Source: Solirubrobacter sp035555675 (lineage in GTDB: Bacteria; Actinomycetota; Thermoleophilia; Solirubrobacterales; Solirubrobacteraceae). Taken from it: 64,000 nucleotides of DNA. Positions 1 through 10,446 of the stretch are shown one piece after another (positions within the stretch are counted from its first letter, which is position 1; each line of letters begins with the position of its first letter). Location of the stretch: positions 41,038 to 105,037 of the forward strand of contig DATMGH010000193.1 of the NCBI GenBank assembly GCA_035555675.1, written 5' to 3'. The position numbers and the translations under genes were made by a program. The notes beneath the pieces are model-generated. The model was not told the DNA's origin. It was given only the letters and a program-made list of their open reading frames with translations, and searched no databases.

Positions 1-1866
<1,866 letters not shown>

Positions 1867-1908
1867 GGGTACCTAGACTAGCGTTCGAGCGCGCCCTGGA
1901 CGGGGCGT

Positions 1909-2268
1909 TTAGAGCGTGTCTTCGATCGGCACCGGCGAGGTGCGGAAGACCTCGGCGGCGGACCTCGACTCGCGGCGGGCGCGGCGCTTCTCGCGGTGCC
2001 GCTTGACCTGGCGCTCCATGTTCTCCGCGACCAGGTTGATCGCGTGCTTGGGGTCCTTGGCGACCTCCTTGGCGCGCAGCGTGATGCCCTTCAGGTGGAG
2101 CGACGCCTCAGCGGCGAGCGGATCTCCCGGCACGTTCTCGTCGGCGATCTCGAGCTCCAGCGTCGCGAGCTCGGAGACCTGCTTGGCGATCTTGTCGAAA
2201 CGCCGGTCGACGTACTCCCGCATCTCGTCGGTGACCTGAAGGTTGCGGCCCTTCACCTCGATCTGCAT
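1909..2268 (-). CDS. hpf: Ribosome hibernation promoting factor, short form
   Basis: A 119-residue HPF/RaiA (YfiA) family protein, which binds the 30S decoding region and inactivates ribosomes in stationary phase. It opens with MQIEVKGRNLQVTDEMREYV, and the family's beta-alpha-beta-beta-beta-alpha region spans about residues 1-95, followed by a basic stretch (KRHREKRRARRESR). The C-terminal dimerisation domain of long HPF, common in actinomycetes (about 190-220 residues in total), is absent. The start is supported by AGAGGAG seven bases upstream. It lies directly upstream of secA on the same strand. The short form suggests it cannot make 100S dimers alone; that is inference. Confidence 0.93.
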   Translation of the reverse strand: MQIEVKGRNLQVTDEMREYVDRRFDKIAKQVSELATLELEIADENVPGDPLAAEASLHLKGITLRAKEVAKDPKHAINLVAENMERQVKRHREKRRARRESRSAAEVFRTSPVPIEDTL

Positions 2269-2344
2269 GCGACTCCTCTGTCGGGGTCCGTGTTTGTGAA
2301 TCCTAGCCTCAAGGGTCGACCGTTTACGGCCGAACTAAAGCCTT

Positions 2345-3580
2345 GTGAGCGCCGCTGTGCCCGTTCCCGTCCCGTCGGACCGCCAGGAGGTGGCGGTCGT
2401 CCGGCATCCGATCGCGGACGCACGCAACGTCGTGGTCGGCTACGAGCTGCGTTTCGGGGGATCGATCGACCTCGGCGACCCCGCGATGGACGCCAAGGCG
2501 ACGTCGGCGCTGCTGATCGAGGCGTTCGGGGACATCGGGCTCGAGACGCTCGCCGGACGGCATCCCGCGTGGGTCACGATCGCGCGGAACTTCCTGGTGG
2601 AGATCGGGCCGCCGCCGGTGCGGCCGGACCGCGCGGTGCTGCAGATCAAGGCCTACCAGGCGCGGCAGGACCTGCTGCAGATCCTGCAGCAGTTGGCGCG
2701 CTCGGGCTACACGATCGCGCTGGACGAGTACGACGGGACGCTGATCGACAACGTCGAGGAGCTGATGTCGCTGTGCTCGATCGTGCGGATCGACGTCTCG
2801 CGCGTCGCGCCCGCCGATCTGCAGCGGGTGACGCGGCTGCCGCGACTGCAGGGTGCGCTGCTGGTGGCGACGTCGGTGGCGGACCACGCGGCGTTCACGC
2901 GCTGCCGGGAGCTGGGGTTCACGTACTTCCAGGGCGAGTACTTCGCGCAGCCGCGCACGTTCAAGCACCGTGGGGTGGCGACCGCGGGGCTGTCGTCTTT
3001 GCGGCGGCTCGCGGAGCTGACGGCGGGGGACATCTGCTTCGAGGACCTCGAGCGGATCATCGCGTCGGACGTCGGTCTGTCCTTGAAGCTGCTGCGGTAC
3101 GTCAACTCGGCGTTCTTCGCGTTGCCGCGGACGGTGTCGTCGGTGCACGAGGCGCTGAACATGCTGGGCGTGCGAACGGTCCGGCGCTGGGCGACGGTCA
3201 TGGTCATCTCCTCGATCCCGGACGTGCCGGACGAGCTCGTCGGGCTCGGGCTGCGGCGGGCGCACATGTGCGAGGTCCTGGCCGGGTCGGCGCTGCCGGA
3301 GGAGCGGGAGACGCTGTTCACGATCGGGCTGTTCTCGGTCGCCGACGCGCTGCTGGACGCGCCGATGGCGGACGTCCTGGACTCGCTGCCGTTCACGGAG
3401 GAGATCCAGCGGGCGCTGCTGCGGCGGGAAGGGCCGAAGGGCGAGCTGCTGGCCGCGGTCGCGGCGTACGAGCGGGGCGAGTTCCCGACGCTGCCGACGA
3501 CCGAGTCCTCCCCCTCGCTCGCGGGCGCCTACCGCTCCGCGCTGGCGTGGGCGGACGAGGCGTCGCGCGCGGTCGCCTGA
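2345..3580 (+). CDS. EAL-HDOD domain signalling protein
   Basis: A 411-residue protein with the two-domain YuxH-type architecture. The N-terminal half is an EAL-like fold (the YELRF sequence near residue 35 replaces a true EAL motif; QGEYFAQP near 200 matches the end of EAL domains), so cyclic-di-GMP hydrolysis is unlikely. The C-terminal half is an HDOD domain (about residues 210-390, with LRYVNSAFF and HEALNMLG). Such proteins act in signalling as scaffolds rather than enzymes; the target is unknown. Translation starts at GTG 2345 with only a weak ribosome site. It is divergent from hpf and convergent with comF. Confidence 0.85.
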   Translation: MSAAVPVPVPSDRQEVAVVRHPIADARNVVVGYELRFGGSIDLGDPAMDAKATSALLIEAFGDIGLETLAGRHPAWVTIARNFLVEIGPPPVRPDRAVLQIKAYQARQDLLQILQQLARSGYTIALDEYDGTLIDNVEELMSLCSIVRIDVSRVAPADLQRVTRLPRLQGALLVATSVADHAAFTRCRELGFTYFQGEYFAQPRTFKHRGVATAGLSSLRRLAELTAGDICFEDLERIIASDVGLSLKLLRYVNSAFFALPRTVSSVHEALNMLGVRTVRRWATVMVISSIPDVPDELVGLGLRRAHMCEVLAGSALPEERETLFTIGLFSVADALLDAPMADVLDSLPFTEEIQRALLRREGPKGELLAAVAAYERGEFPTLPTTESSPSLAGAYRSALAWADEASRAVA

Positions 3581-3696
3581 GACGCGCGGCGCTGCGTCGC
3601 GCCGGGCGGGCGGGTCTTGCCGCCGCGTTGGCGCGGCGCGACCACGCCGCGCGGGTCTCGCCGCCGCGCGTCACACCGCGGGCGCGGTCGTGCGCG

Positions 3697-3760
3697 GCGA
3701 GTGGTCACTTTCTGGCGCTATCCGCCGAAAACTCGCCTCTCGCCGCGTCGAACGGCCGGG
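3697..3760. repeat. Dispersed palindromic element, copy 1
   Basis: A sequence beginning GAGTGGTCACTTT followed by an imperfect hairpin (TTTCTGGCG, loop, CGCCGAAA) lies between the convergent EAL-HDOD and comF genes. The same block recurs three times at 19106-19575, where the hairpin arms are perfect (TTCCGGCG / CGCCGGAA). It resembles a REP-like element or bidirectional terminator. The rest of 3581-3782 shows no gene. Confidence 0.7.
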
Positions 3761-3782
3761 TGCGGCACCTCGTGGCCGCGGT

Positions 3783-4460
3783 TCAGAGCGTGCGGGCGTA
3801 GCTGACGGCGGCCACGACGGTGACGCCGTGGGCCGCGAGGGTGCGAGCGCAGGCGTCGAAGGTCGCGCCGGTGGTGTGGACGTCATCGATGAGCAGCACG
3901 TGCGGGGGCGGTGAGCCGCGGACGCGGAGCTGCAGGCGGCCAGGAGCGCGGCGCTCGCGGCGGGTCGACGCCGACTGGCGCCGTGAGCGGTCGGTGCGCA
4001 TGAGGCAGTCCGCGAGCGGACGGTCGAGCCGGCGAGCGAGGGCGGCGGTCAGCAGGCGCGCGGGATCGAACCCGCGGGCGCGGCGACGCGACCGCTGCGC
4101 CGGGACGGGCACCAGCGCCGCGTCCGGCGCGCGCAGCTCGAGCGGCAGGTTCGCCGCGATGTGCGCCGCCATCACGTCGGCGACGGTCGGCGAGCCGCGG
4201 ATCTTCAGGCCGCGCACGAGATCCCGCGCCACGCTCTCGTAGGCGAGCGGCGCCCACGCGCGCGGGAACGCCGCGCGCGCCGCGGGGCAGCGCCGTCCGG
4301 GGTGCAGCGGCAGCGCGCAGCGCGGGCAGCAGGCGCCCAGCCAGGGCAGCGCACGCGCGCAGTGCACGCATAGCCGCTCCGCCGTGGCGGTGAGCGCGCG
4401 CCCGCACGCGGCGCAGCCGGGCGGCGCGAACAGGGCGATGAGTTCCGCGAGCACGGACAT
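3783..4460 (-). CDS. comF: ComF family phosphoribosyltransferase-like protein
   Basis: A 225-residue ComF/GntX family protein. The N-terminal zinc-finger region has paired cysteines (PPGCAACG, LCVHCARA, CCPRCALP, RRCP) at about residues 14-60. The C-terminal type I phosphoribosyltransferase domain ends with the PRPP-binding motif VLLIDDVHTTGAT. In naturally transformable bacteria ComF helps take up single-stranded DNA; in others the role is unclear. The start at ATG 4460 is chosen because the zinc finger begins just after it and the upstream sequence is low-complexity. No competence operon is visible nearby. Confidence 0.88.
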   Translation of the reverse strand: MSVLAELIALFAPPGCAACGRALTATAERLCVHCARALPWLGACCPRCALPLHPGRRCPAARAAFPRAWAPLAYESVARDLVRGLKIRGSPTVADVMAAHIAANLPLELRAPDAALVPVPAQRSRRRARGFDPARLLTAALARRLDRPLADCLMRTDRSRRQSASTRRERRAPGRLQLRVRGSPPPHVLLIDDVHTTGATFDACARTLAAHGVTVVAAVSYARTL

Positions 4461-4534
4461 CACGTGATCGGCGGCGCGCGCATCACGCGAGCAGCGCCGG
4501 CGCGGGGACGAGGGCAACGATGACGGGCATCACG

Positions 4535-4870
4535 GACGCGCGAGCGCGCGGCGACAGCGAGACCGAGGCGCGGCGAGGCGAGGTCGGGCGGGGCGAGGCC
4601 GGCGAGACGACGCGGCAAGGCGATGACCGTGCGGCGAGACGCGGCGCGGCGTGTCGCGCGTGGCGCGGCGCGGCGAGGTCGGGCGAGGCCGGCGAGGCAA
4701 CGACGCGGCAAGGCGATGACCGTGCGGCGTGTCGCGCGCGGTGCAGCGTGGCGCGGCGGGCGAGGCCGGCGAGGCGACGACCGGCGCGGCGTGTCGCGGC
4801 GGGGCGAGGCGCGGCGGGGCGAGGCGCGGCGCGGCGCGGTGAGGCGCGGTGAGGCGAGGCGCGGTGTACG
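4535..4870. repeat. GC-rich low-complexity minisatellite
   Basis: The 513-bp gap between comF and ctaG (4461-4973) holds a strand-biased tract built from GGCGAGGC and GCGGCGCG units, with few thymines on the plus strand. A longer unit beginning CGCGGCAAGGCGATGACCGT occurs at 4611 and again at 4704, a 93-bp period. Reading frames through it give Arg/Ala/Gly-rich translations with no recognisable protein, so it is treated as non-coding. No promoter is evident apart from the immediate upstream region of ctaG. Confidence 0.75.
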
Positions 4871-4973
4871 TCGCGCGGACGGTGCTGGGCGGGAAATCGG
4901 GGGCACGCGGCGCATGGTCGCGAGCGAGCTGTGGAGTGTCAGCACCGGATCGTCACAATTGCGCGGAGTGTCT

Positions 4974-5804
4974 GTGACGTTTCCGTTCGCGGTTGCGGTG
5001 CCGGTCGATGCCGGGTGGACGTTCACACCCGCCGTCCTGATCTCGCTCACCGCGTACCTATGGGTCTACGTGTGGCGCTGGCGGGTGTCGCGCCGCGAGG
5101 GCGGGCCGCGGGTCGCGCCGGTCGGCAAGCTCGTGCTCTGGATCGGCGGGATCTTCTGCCTGTTCCTCGCGCTGGTCTCGCCGATCGACCGGCTGGGCGA
5201 GCAGCTGGCGTCGATGCACATGGTCCAGCACCTGCTGATCGCCGACCTGGCGCCGATCCTGCTCACGGTCGCGCTGACGAAGCACATCCTGCGGCCGGTG
5301 ACGCGGCGGATCCAGCGGCTCGAGCGGGCGGCGGGGCCGTTCGGGCACCCGGTGTTCGGCGTCGTCGCCTACGTCGGCGCGATGTGGATCTGGCACATCC
5401 CGGGCATGTACCAGGCGGCGCTCGAGCACGGGTTCGTGCACGTGCTCGAGCACCTGTCGTTCGCGGTCGCGGGCCTGCTCTATTGGTGGCACCTGCTGTC
5501 GCCGATCCGATCGCGGCTGCGGCTCGGGGGGCTCGGCCCGGTGATCTACATGGCGACGACGAAGATCATGGTCGGCTTCCTCGGCATCCTGCTCGCGTTC
5601 TCGCCCTCCGTCCTCTACCACTTCTACGAGGCCGGCGGGACGCGTTGGGGCATGAGCGCGCTCGACGACCAGCGCGTCGCCGGGCTGATCATGGCGCTCG
5701 AGCAGTCGCTCGTGATGGGGATCGCGCTCGCGTACCTGTTCATCCGCATGCTCTCCGAGGCCGACGAGGAGGACGCGCGCGCCGAGCGCTACGGCGCCGT
5801 GTAG
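4974..5804 (+). CDS. ctaG: Cytochrome c oxidase assembly protein, CtaG family
   Basis: A 276-residue polytopic membrane protein of the caa3-type CtaG family, involved in cytochrome oxidase maturation and copper delivery. Conserved histidine-rich membrane segments are visible: MHMVQHLLIADLAP, WIWHIPGMYQ, HVLEHLSF and YWWHLLSP, within about seven hydrophobic helices. GTG 4974 is preferred because GGAG lies five bases upstream and the protein then begins just before the first helix. ATG 4914 in the same frame would add 20 residues and borders the low-complexity repeat. The 3' end overlaps the convergent CDP-alcohol phosphatidyltransferase gene by 16 bp. Confidence 0.9.
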   Translation: MTFPFAVAVPVDAGWTFTPAVLISLTAYLWVYVWRWRVSRREGGPRVAPVGKLVLWIGGIFCLFLALVSPIDRLGEQLASMHMVQHLLIADLAPILLTVALTKHILRPVTRRIQRLERAAGPFGHPVFGVVAYVGAMWIWHIPGMYQAALEHGFVHVLEHLSFAVAGLLYWWHLLSPIRSRLRLGGLGPVIYMATTKIMVGFLGILLAFSPSVLYHFYEAGGTRWGMSALDDQRVAGLIMALEQSLVMGIALAYLFIRMLSEADEEDARAERYGAV

Positions 5805-6439
5805 GGCTCGCGGGTCGCCAGCACCCGCAGGTTCCCCGCCGCGCGGGCGGCGAGCGCGAGCAGCATGACCGCGGACGCGGCCAGCGCCGTGAGGTCGAGC
5901 AGCGTCAGGCCCGCCAGCGAGACCTCGGCGCCGAGCGCGACCGCGAGCAGCAGCGCGATCAGGCCGAGCCGCGCCTCGGTCGGGCCGAGCCGGCCGTACC
6001 CGAGCGAGAACCGCCCGAGCGCCTGGGTCTCGAGGTACGCGTTGATCGAGAGCGCGAGGTACGCGACCACGAGCACGAGCCCCGCGGCGACGTGCATGTG
6101 CGCGGACAGCCCGAGCCCGGCGCCGATCAGCGCGGTCGCGGCCGCGTCGGCGAGATGGTCGAGGTAGTAGCCGTAGCGGGGCCGCTCGGCGCGGCGAACG
6201 CGGGCGAGCGTGCCGTCGAGCGAATCGCCGAGCCAGTGCACGACCAGCAGCCCCGCCGCAGCCGCGAACGCGCCGGACGCCGCGGCGACCGCGAACGCCA
6301 CCGCCGCCGCCAGCGCGAGCACGGTCAGGTGATCCGGGCGCACCCACGCGGGGAGCCGGCGGGCGATCGCCTCCAGCAGCCGCTGCTCCGGGGCGGCGAG
6401 CAGGAACGTCTTCTCGCGCGGGGCGGTCACGCCAGTCAT
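5789..6439 (-). CDS. CDP-alcohol phosphatidyltransferase family protein
   Basis: A 216-residue integral membrane enzyme that transfers a phosphatidyl group from CDP-diacylglycerol to an alcohol in phospholipid synthesis. The signature DSLDGTLAR, then nine residues and GYYLDHLAD, supplies the metal-binding aspartates. About five to six hydrophobic helices follow (residues 40-210). The alcohol acceptor cannot be read from sequence. ATG 6439 is preferred over the upstream ATG 6460 because AAGGAGG lies five bases before it. A promoter and a 17-bp palindrome lie just upstream, suggesting repressor control. Confidence 0.85.
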   Translation of the reverse strand: MTGVTAPREKTFLLAAPEQRLLEAIARRLPAWVRPDHLTVLALAAAVAFAVAAASGAFAAAAGLLVVHWLGDSLDGTLARVRRAERPRYGYYLDHLADAAATALIGAGLGLSAHMHVAAGLVLVVAYLALSINAYLETQALGRFSLGYGRLGPTEARLGLIALLLAVALGAEVSLAGLTLLDLTALAASAVMLLALAARAAGNLRVLATREPYTAP

Positions 6440-6451
6440 CTCGGCCTCCTT

Positions 6452-6468
6452 GTTGACCATCGGTCAAC
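6452..6468. promoter_or_regulatory. 17-bp palindromic operator upstream of the phosphatidyltransferase gene
   Basis: GTTGACC and GGTCAAC form perfect 7-bp arms around ATC. The site lies between the predicted -10 box and the ribosome site of the minus-strand gene, the right place for a repressor. A related but imperfect copy (CTGACCGATGGTTGAC) lies at 6484-6499. The form resembles TetR-family operators; the regulator is not adjacent. Confidence 0.7.
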
Positions 6469-6471
6469 GGC

Positions 6472-6500
6472 ACCATACCTTGCTGACCGATGGTTGACAA
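6472..6500 (-). promoter_or_regulatory. Sigma-70-type promoter for the phosphatidyltransferase gene
   Basis: On the minus strand TTGTCA (6500-6495) is followed by a 17-bp spacer and TATGGT (6477-6472). Predicted transcription starts within or just before the palindrome at 6452-6468. Confidence 0.6.
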
Positions 6501-6523
6501 GGCGCTCGTGCGACGATTCGGCG

Positions 6524-7372
6524 ATGAGCGAACCGGCGATCCTGCGCTACACGGCGTTCACCGACTCCCCCGCGGGCGGGAACCCCGCCGGCGTGGTCCT
6601 GGACGCTTCGGCGCTCGACGGCGCGCGCCGCCAGGCCATCGCCGCCGAGCTCGGCTACAGCGAGACCGCGTTCGCGACCCCGCGCGCGGACGGCGACTAC
6701 GACGTCCGCTACTTCAGCCCCGAGGCCGAGGTCCCGTTCTGCGGCCACGCGACGATCGCCACCGCCGTCGCCCTGGCCGAGCGCGACGGCGCCGGCCCGC
6801 GCCGCTTCCACACCCGCGCCGGAACGGTGCCCGTCGACACGGAGACCGCCGGCCACGCGATCACCGCCACGCTGACGAGCGTCGTCCCGCACGTCGAAAC
6901 CGCCCCCGACGCGCTGCTCCACGCCGCCCTGAAGGCGCTCCGCTACGACCCCGGAACCGACCTCGACCCCACGCTCCCGCCCCGGATCGCGTACGCCGGT
7001 GCCCGCCACCTGATCCTGGCCGCCGCCACCCGCGCCCGCCTCGCCGACCTCGACTACGACTTCGACGCCCTCAAGCGCACGATGCAGGCCCACGACCTCA
7101 CCACCGTCGACCTCGTGCACCGCACCGACGACGCCCCGCACACGTTCCACGCCCGCAACCCGTTCCCGGTCGGCGGCGTGATCGAGGACCCGGCGACCGG
7201 GGCCGCGGCGGCCGCGTTCGGCGCCTACCTGCGCGAGGTCGGCGCCATCGACCCGCCCGCCACGCTCACCATCCACCAGGGCGACGACATGGGCCGCCCC
7301 AGCCGGCTCACCGTGACGATCGCCGCCGACCGCCCAGAGATCCGCGTCAGCGGCCGAGCGGTCGCGATGTGA
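6524..7372 (+). CDS. PhzF family isomerase/epimerase
   Basis: A 282-residue protein of the PhzF/diaminopimelate-epimerase-like fold. The family's catalytic glutamate lies in GYSETAFATP near residue 45, with the hallmark FCGHATIATA around 70 and DPATGAAAAAFGAYL near 230. Substrates range from phenazine precursors to unknown metabolites, and no phenazine genes are nearby, so a general isomerase role is likely. ATG 6524 has little ribosome-site support. The gene is divergent from the phosphatidyltransferase gene and its 3' end overlaps the convergent ahcY paralogue by 26 bp. Confidence 0.85.
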   Translation: MSEPAILRYTAFTDSPAGGNPAGVVLDASALDGARRQAIAAELGYSETAFATPRADGDYDVRYFSPEAEVPFCGHATIATAVALAERDGAGPRRFHTRAGTVPVDTETAGHAITATLTSVVPHVETAPDALLHAALKALRYDPGTDLDPTLPPRIAYAGARHLILAAATRARLADLDYDFDALKRTMQAHDLTTVDLVHRTDDAPHTFHARNPFPVGGVIEDPATGAAAAAFGAYLREVGAIDPPATLTIHQGDDMGRPSRLTVTIAADRPEIRVSGRAVAM

Positions 7373-8561
7373 GCGACAGATAGGCCGCCTGGGCGTCCGT
7401 CAGCTCGTCGATCTCGACCCCCAGCGCGGCGAGCTTCAGCGCCGCGACCTCGCGCTCGATCGCGTCCGGCACCTGGTGCACGCCGGCCGCCCAGGAATCG
7501 CGCACGAGCGCTTCGGCGGCCAGCGCCTGCAGCGCGAACGAGACGTCCATGACCGCCGCCGGATGCCCCTCGGCCGCCGCCAGGTTCACGACCCGGCCCC
7601 CGGCCAGCAGGTGCAGCGCCCGGTCGCCGAACTCGAACCGCTCGACCAGCGGCAGGATCTCGCGCACGCTGGTGGACTCCGCGCGCAGGTCGTCCAGCGA
7701 GATCTCGACGTCGAACTGGCCCGCGTTGGCCAGCACCGCCCCGTCCTTCATCCGGAAGAAGTGCTCCCCGCGCAGCACGCCCGGCACCCCGGTGACCGTG
7801 ATGAAGATGTCCCCGATCGACGCGGCGCTCAGCGCCGGCAGCACCGGGAAGCCCTCCATGCGCGCCTCCAGCGCCCGCAGCGGGTCGACCTCGCAGACGA
7901 TCACCGACGCGCCGAACCCGCGCGCCCGCAGCGCCACGCCGCGCCCCGTCCAGCCGTAGCCGAGCACCACGACCGTCTGACCCGCCAGCAGCAGGTTGGT
8001 CGCCCGGACGATGCCGTCGAGCACCGACTGCCCGGCCCCGAAGCGATCGTTGAACGCCCGCTCCGCGCGCGCCTCGTTGACCGCGATCACCGGCACCGAG
8101 AGCGAGCCCTCGGCCTCCAGCGCCCGCAGCCGCACGAGCCCGGTCGTCGTCTCCTCGGTCCCGCCCAGCATCCCTGCGAGCAGGTCCGGCCGCGCGGCGT
8201 GCAGCGCGCCCAGCAGGTCCGCCCCGTCGTCGAGCGTGATCTGCGGCCCGCGCGTCACGACCTCGGCCACGTCCGCCGCCCAGGCGTCCGGCCCGCCGGC
8301 GAACACCGACGCCTCCTGCGCCAGCGCCGACGCGACGTCCTGCTGGATCGCGAACGGGTTCGACGCGCACAGGAACACCTCGGCGCCCCCGGCCTGCAGC
8401 GTCCGCATCAGCACCGCGGTCTCCGACGTGACGTGCAGGCAGGCGCCGACGGCGATCCCCGCCAGCGGCCGCTCGCGCGCGAACCGCTCCCGGATCGAGC
8501 GGAGGACGGGCATCTGCCCGTCCGCCCACTCGATCCGCGCCAGCCCGGTGTCAGCCCTCAT
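7347..8561 (-). CDS. Adenosylhomocysteinase-like paralogue lacking catalytic residues
   Basis: A 404-residue homologue of S-adenosylhomocysteine hydrolase, shorter than the canonical enzyme next door and closer in form to the archaeal-type family. The NAD-binding motif VVLGYGWTGRG, His43, Asp112 and Glu136 (in GGTEETTTG) are retained. The segment that is VNDSVTKSKFDN in canonical enzymes reads VNEARAERAFND here, replacing the catalytic Lys, Asp and Asn with Glu167, Asn171 and Asp172. The histidine of GNIGHFDNE is glutamine (NAGQFDVE), and the C-terminal KPDHYRY tail is absent. Hydrolase activity is therefore doubtful; a regulatory, NAD-binding or altered-substrate role is possible. It lies 15 bp after ahcY in the same operon. 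Confidence 0.85.
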   Translation of the reverse strand: MRADTGLARIEWADGQMPVLRSIRERFARERPLAGIAVGACLHVTSETAVLMRTLQAGGAEVFLCASNPFAIQQDVASALAQEASVFAGGPDAWAADVAEVVTRGPQITLDDGADLLGALHAARPDLLAGMLGGTEETTTGLVRLRALEAEGSLSVPVIAVNEARAERAFNDRFGAGQSVLDGIVRATNLLLAGQTVVVLGYGWTGRGVALRARGFGASVIVCEVDPLRALEARMEGFPVLPALSAASIGDIFITVTGVPGVLRGEHFFRMKDGAVLANAGQFDVEISLDDLRAESTSVREILPLVERFEFGDRALHLLAGGRVVNLAAAEGHPAAVMDVSFALQALAAEALVRDSWAAGVHQVPDAIEREVAALKLAALGVEIDELTDAQAAYLSLTSRPLGR

Positions 8562-8576
8562 CGGGCCGCACCGTAC

Positions 8577-9988
<1,412 letters not shown>

Positions 9989-9992
<4 letters not shown>

Positions 9993-10378
9993 GCGGTCTC
10001 CAGGGAGTGGGTGGTCGTGCGGCTCGCCAGCGCGGCGAGCAGGCGCTGGTGCTTCTCCTGCTCGAAGTGCAGCCAGTCCTCGGTCGTCGGGACGTCCGCG
10101 GGCTGCTGCGCTTCGGCGTCCAGCCACGCGTCGGTGGCCTCGCGCAGATCGCCGTCACGGCGCAGCCGCAGGGCGAACGCGAGATCGGACAGGCCGATGT
10201 CGTGCTCGTCCAGCAACTCGCGCAGCGTGCGCAGCCGCTGGAGCTCGGCGGGGCCGTACAGTCGGTAGCCCTTCGCCGACCGTGCGGGCTCCACGAGCCC
10301 GACGCGCTCGACGTACCGAAGCATGCGCGGGCTCCAGCCCGTCGTCGCGGCCGCTTCGTGGATCGTCAGCGCGTCCAT
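9989..10378 (-). CDS. MerR family transcriptional regulator of the ahcY operon
   Basis: A 129-residue regulator. The winged-helix MerR DNA-binding domain occupies residues 1-70 (LTIHEAAATTGWSPRMLRYV, then GLVEPARSAKGYRLYG), followed by a dimerisation helix and a short C-terminal tail (WLHFEQEKHQRLL). No cysteine metal-binding motif is present, so a metal ligand is unlikely. ATG 10378 is chosen because the DNA-binding domain begins directly after it. It is the first gene of a merR-ahcY-ahcY-like operon and overlaps ahcY by 4 bp. Its own promoter has the long 20-bp spacer that MerR proteins act on, so autoregulation is likely. Confidence 0.88.
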
Positions 10379-10386
10379 CTGTCGCC

Positions 10387-10418
10387 AGTGTAGCGCCACC
10401 CTGACACACTTGTGTCAA
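10387..10418 (-). promoter_or_regulatory. MerR-type promoter with 20-bp spacer and shared dyad
   Basis: Minus strand: TTGACA (10418-10413), a 20-bp spacer, then TACACT (10392-10387). Spacers of 19-20 bp are characteristic of MerR-activated promoters. A dyad TGACAC-ACTT-GTGTCA (10402-10417) overlaps the -35 box. On the plus strand TTGTGT (10410) and TAGCGT (10432) with a 16-bp spacer could drive the divergent ThDP enzyme, so one site may serve both directions. Confidence 0.65.
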
Positions 10419-10446
10419 GGTTGCGAACCGCTAGCGTGCGCGCCCT

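Noticed and set aside
4623..4973. In-frame N-terminal extension of CtaG through the low-complexity tract
   Set aside because: The translation is Arg/Ala/Gly repeat without family similarity, and GTG 4974 has a good ribosome site just before the first membrane helix.
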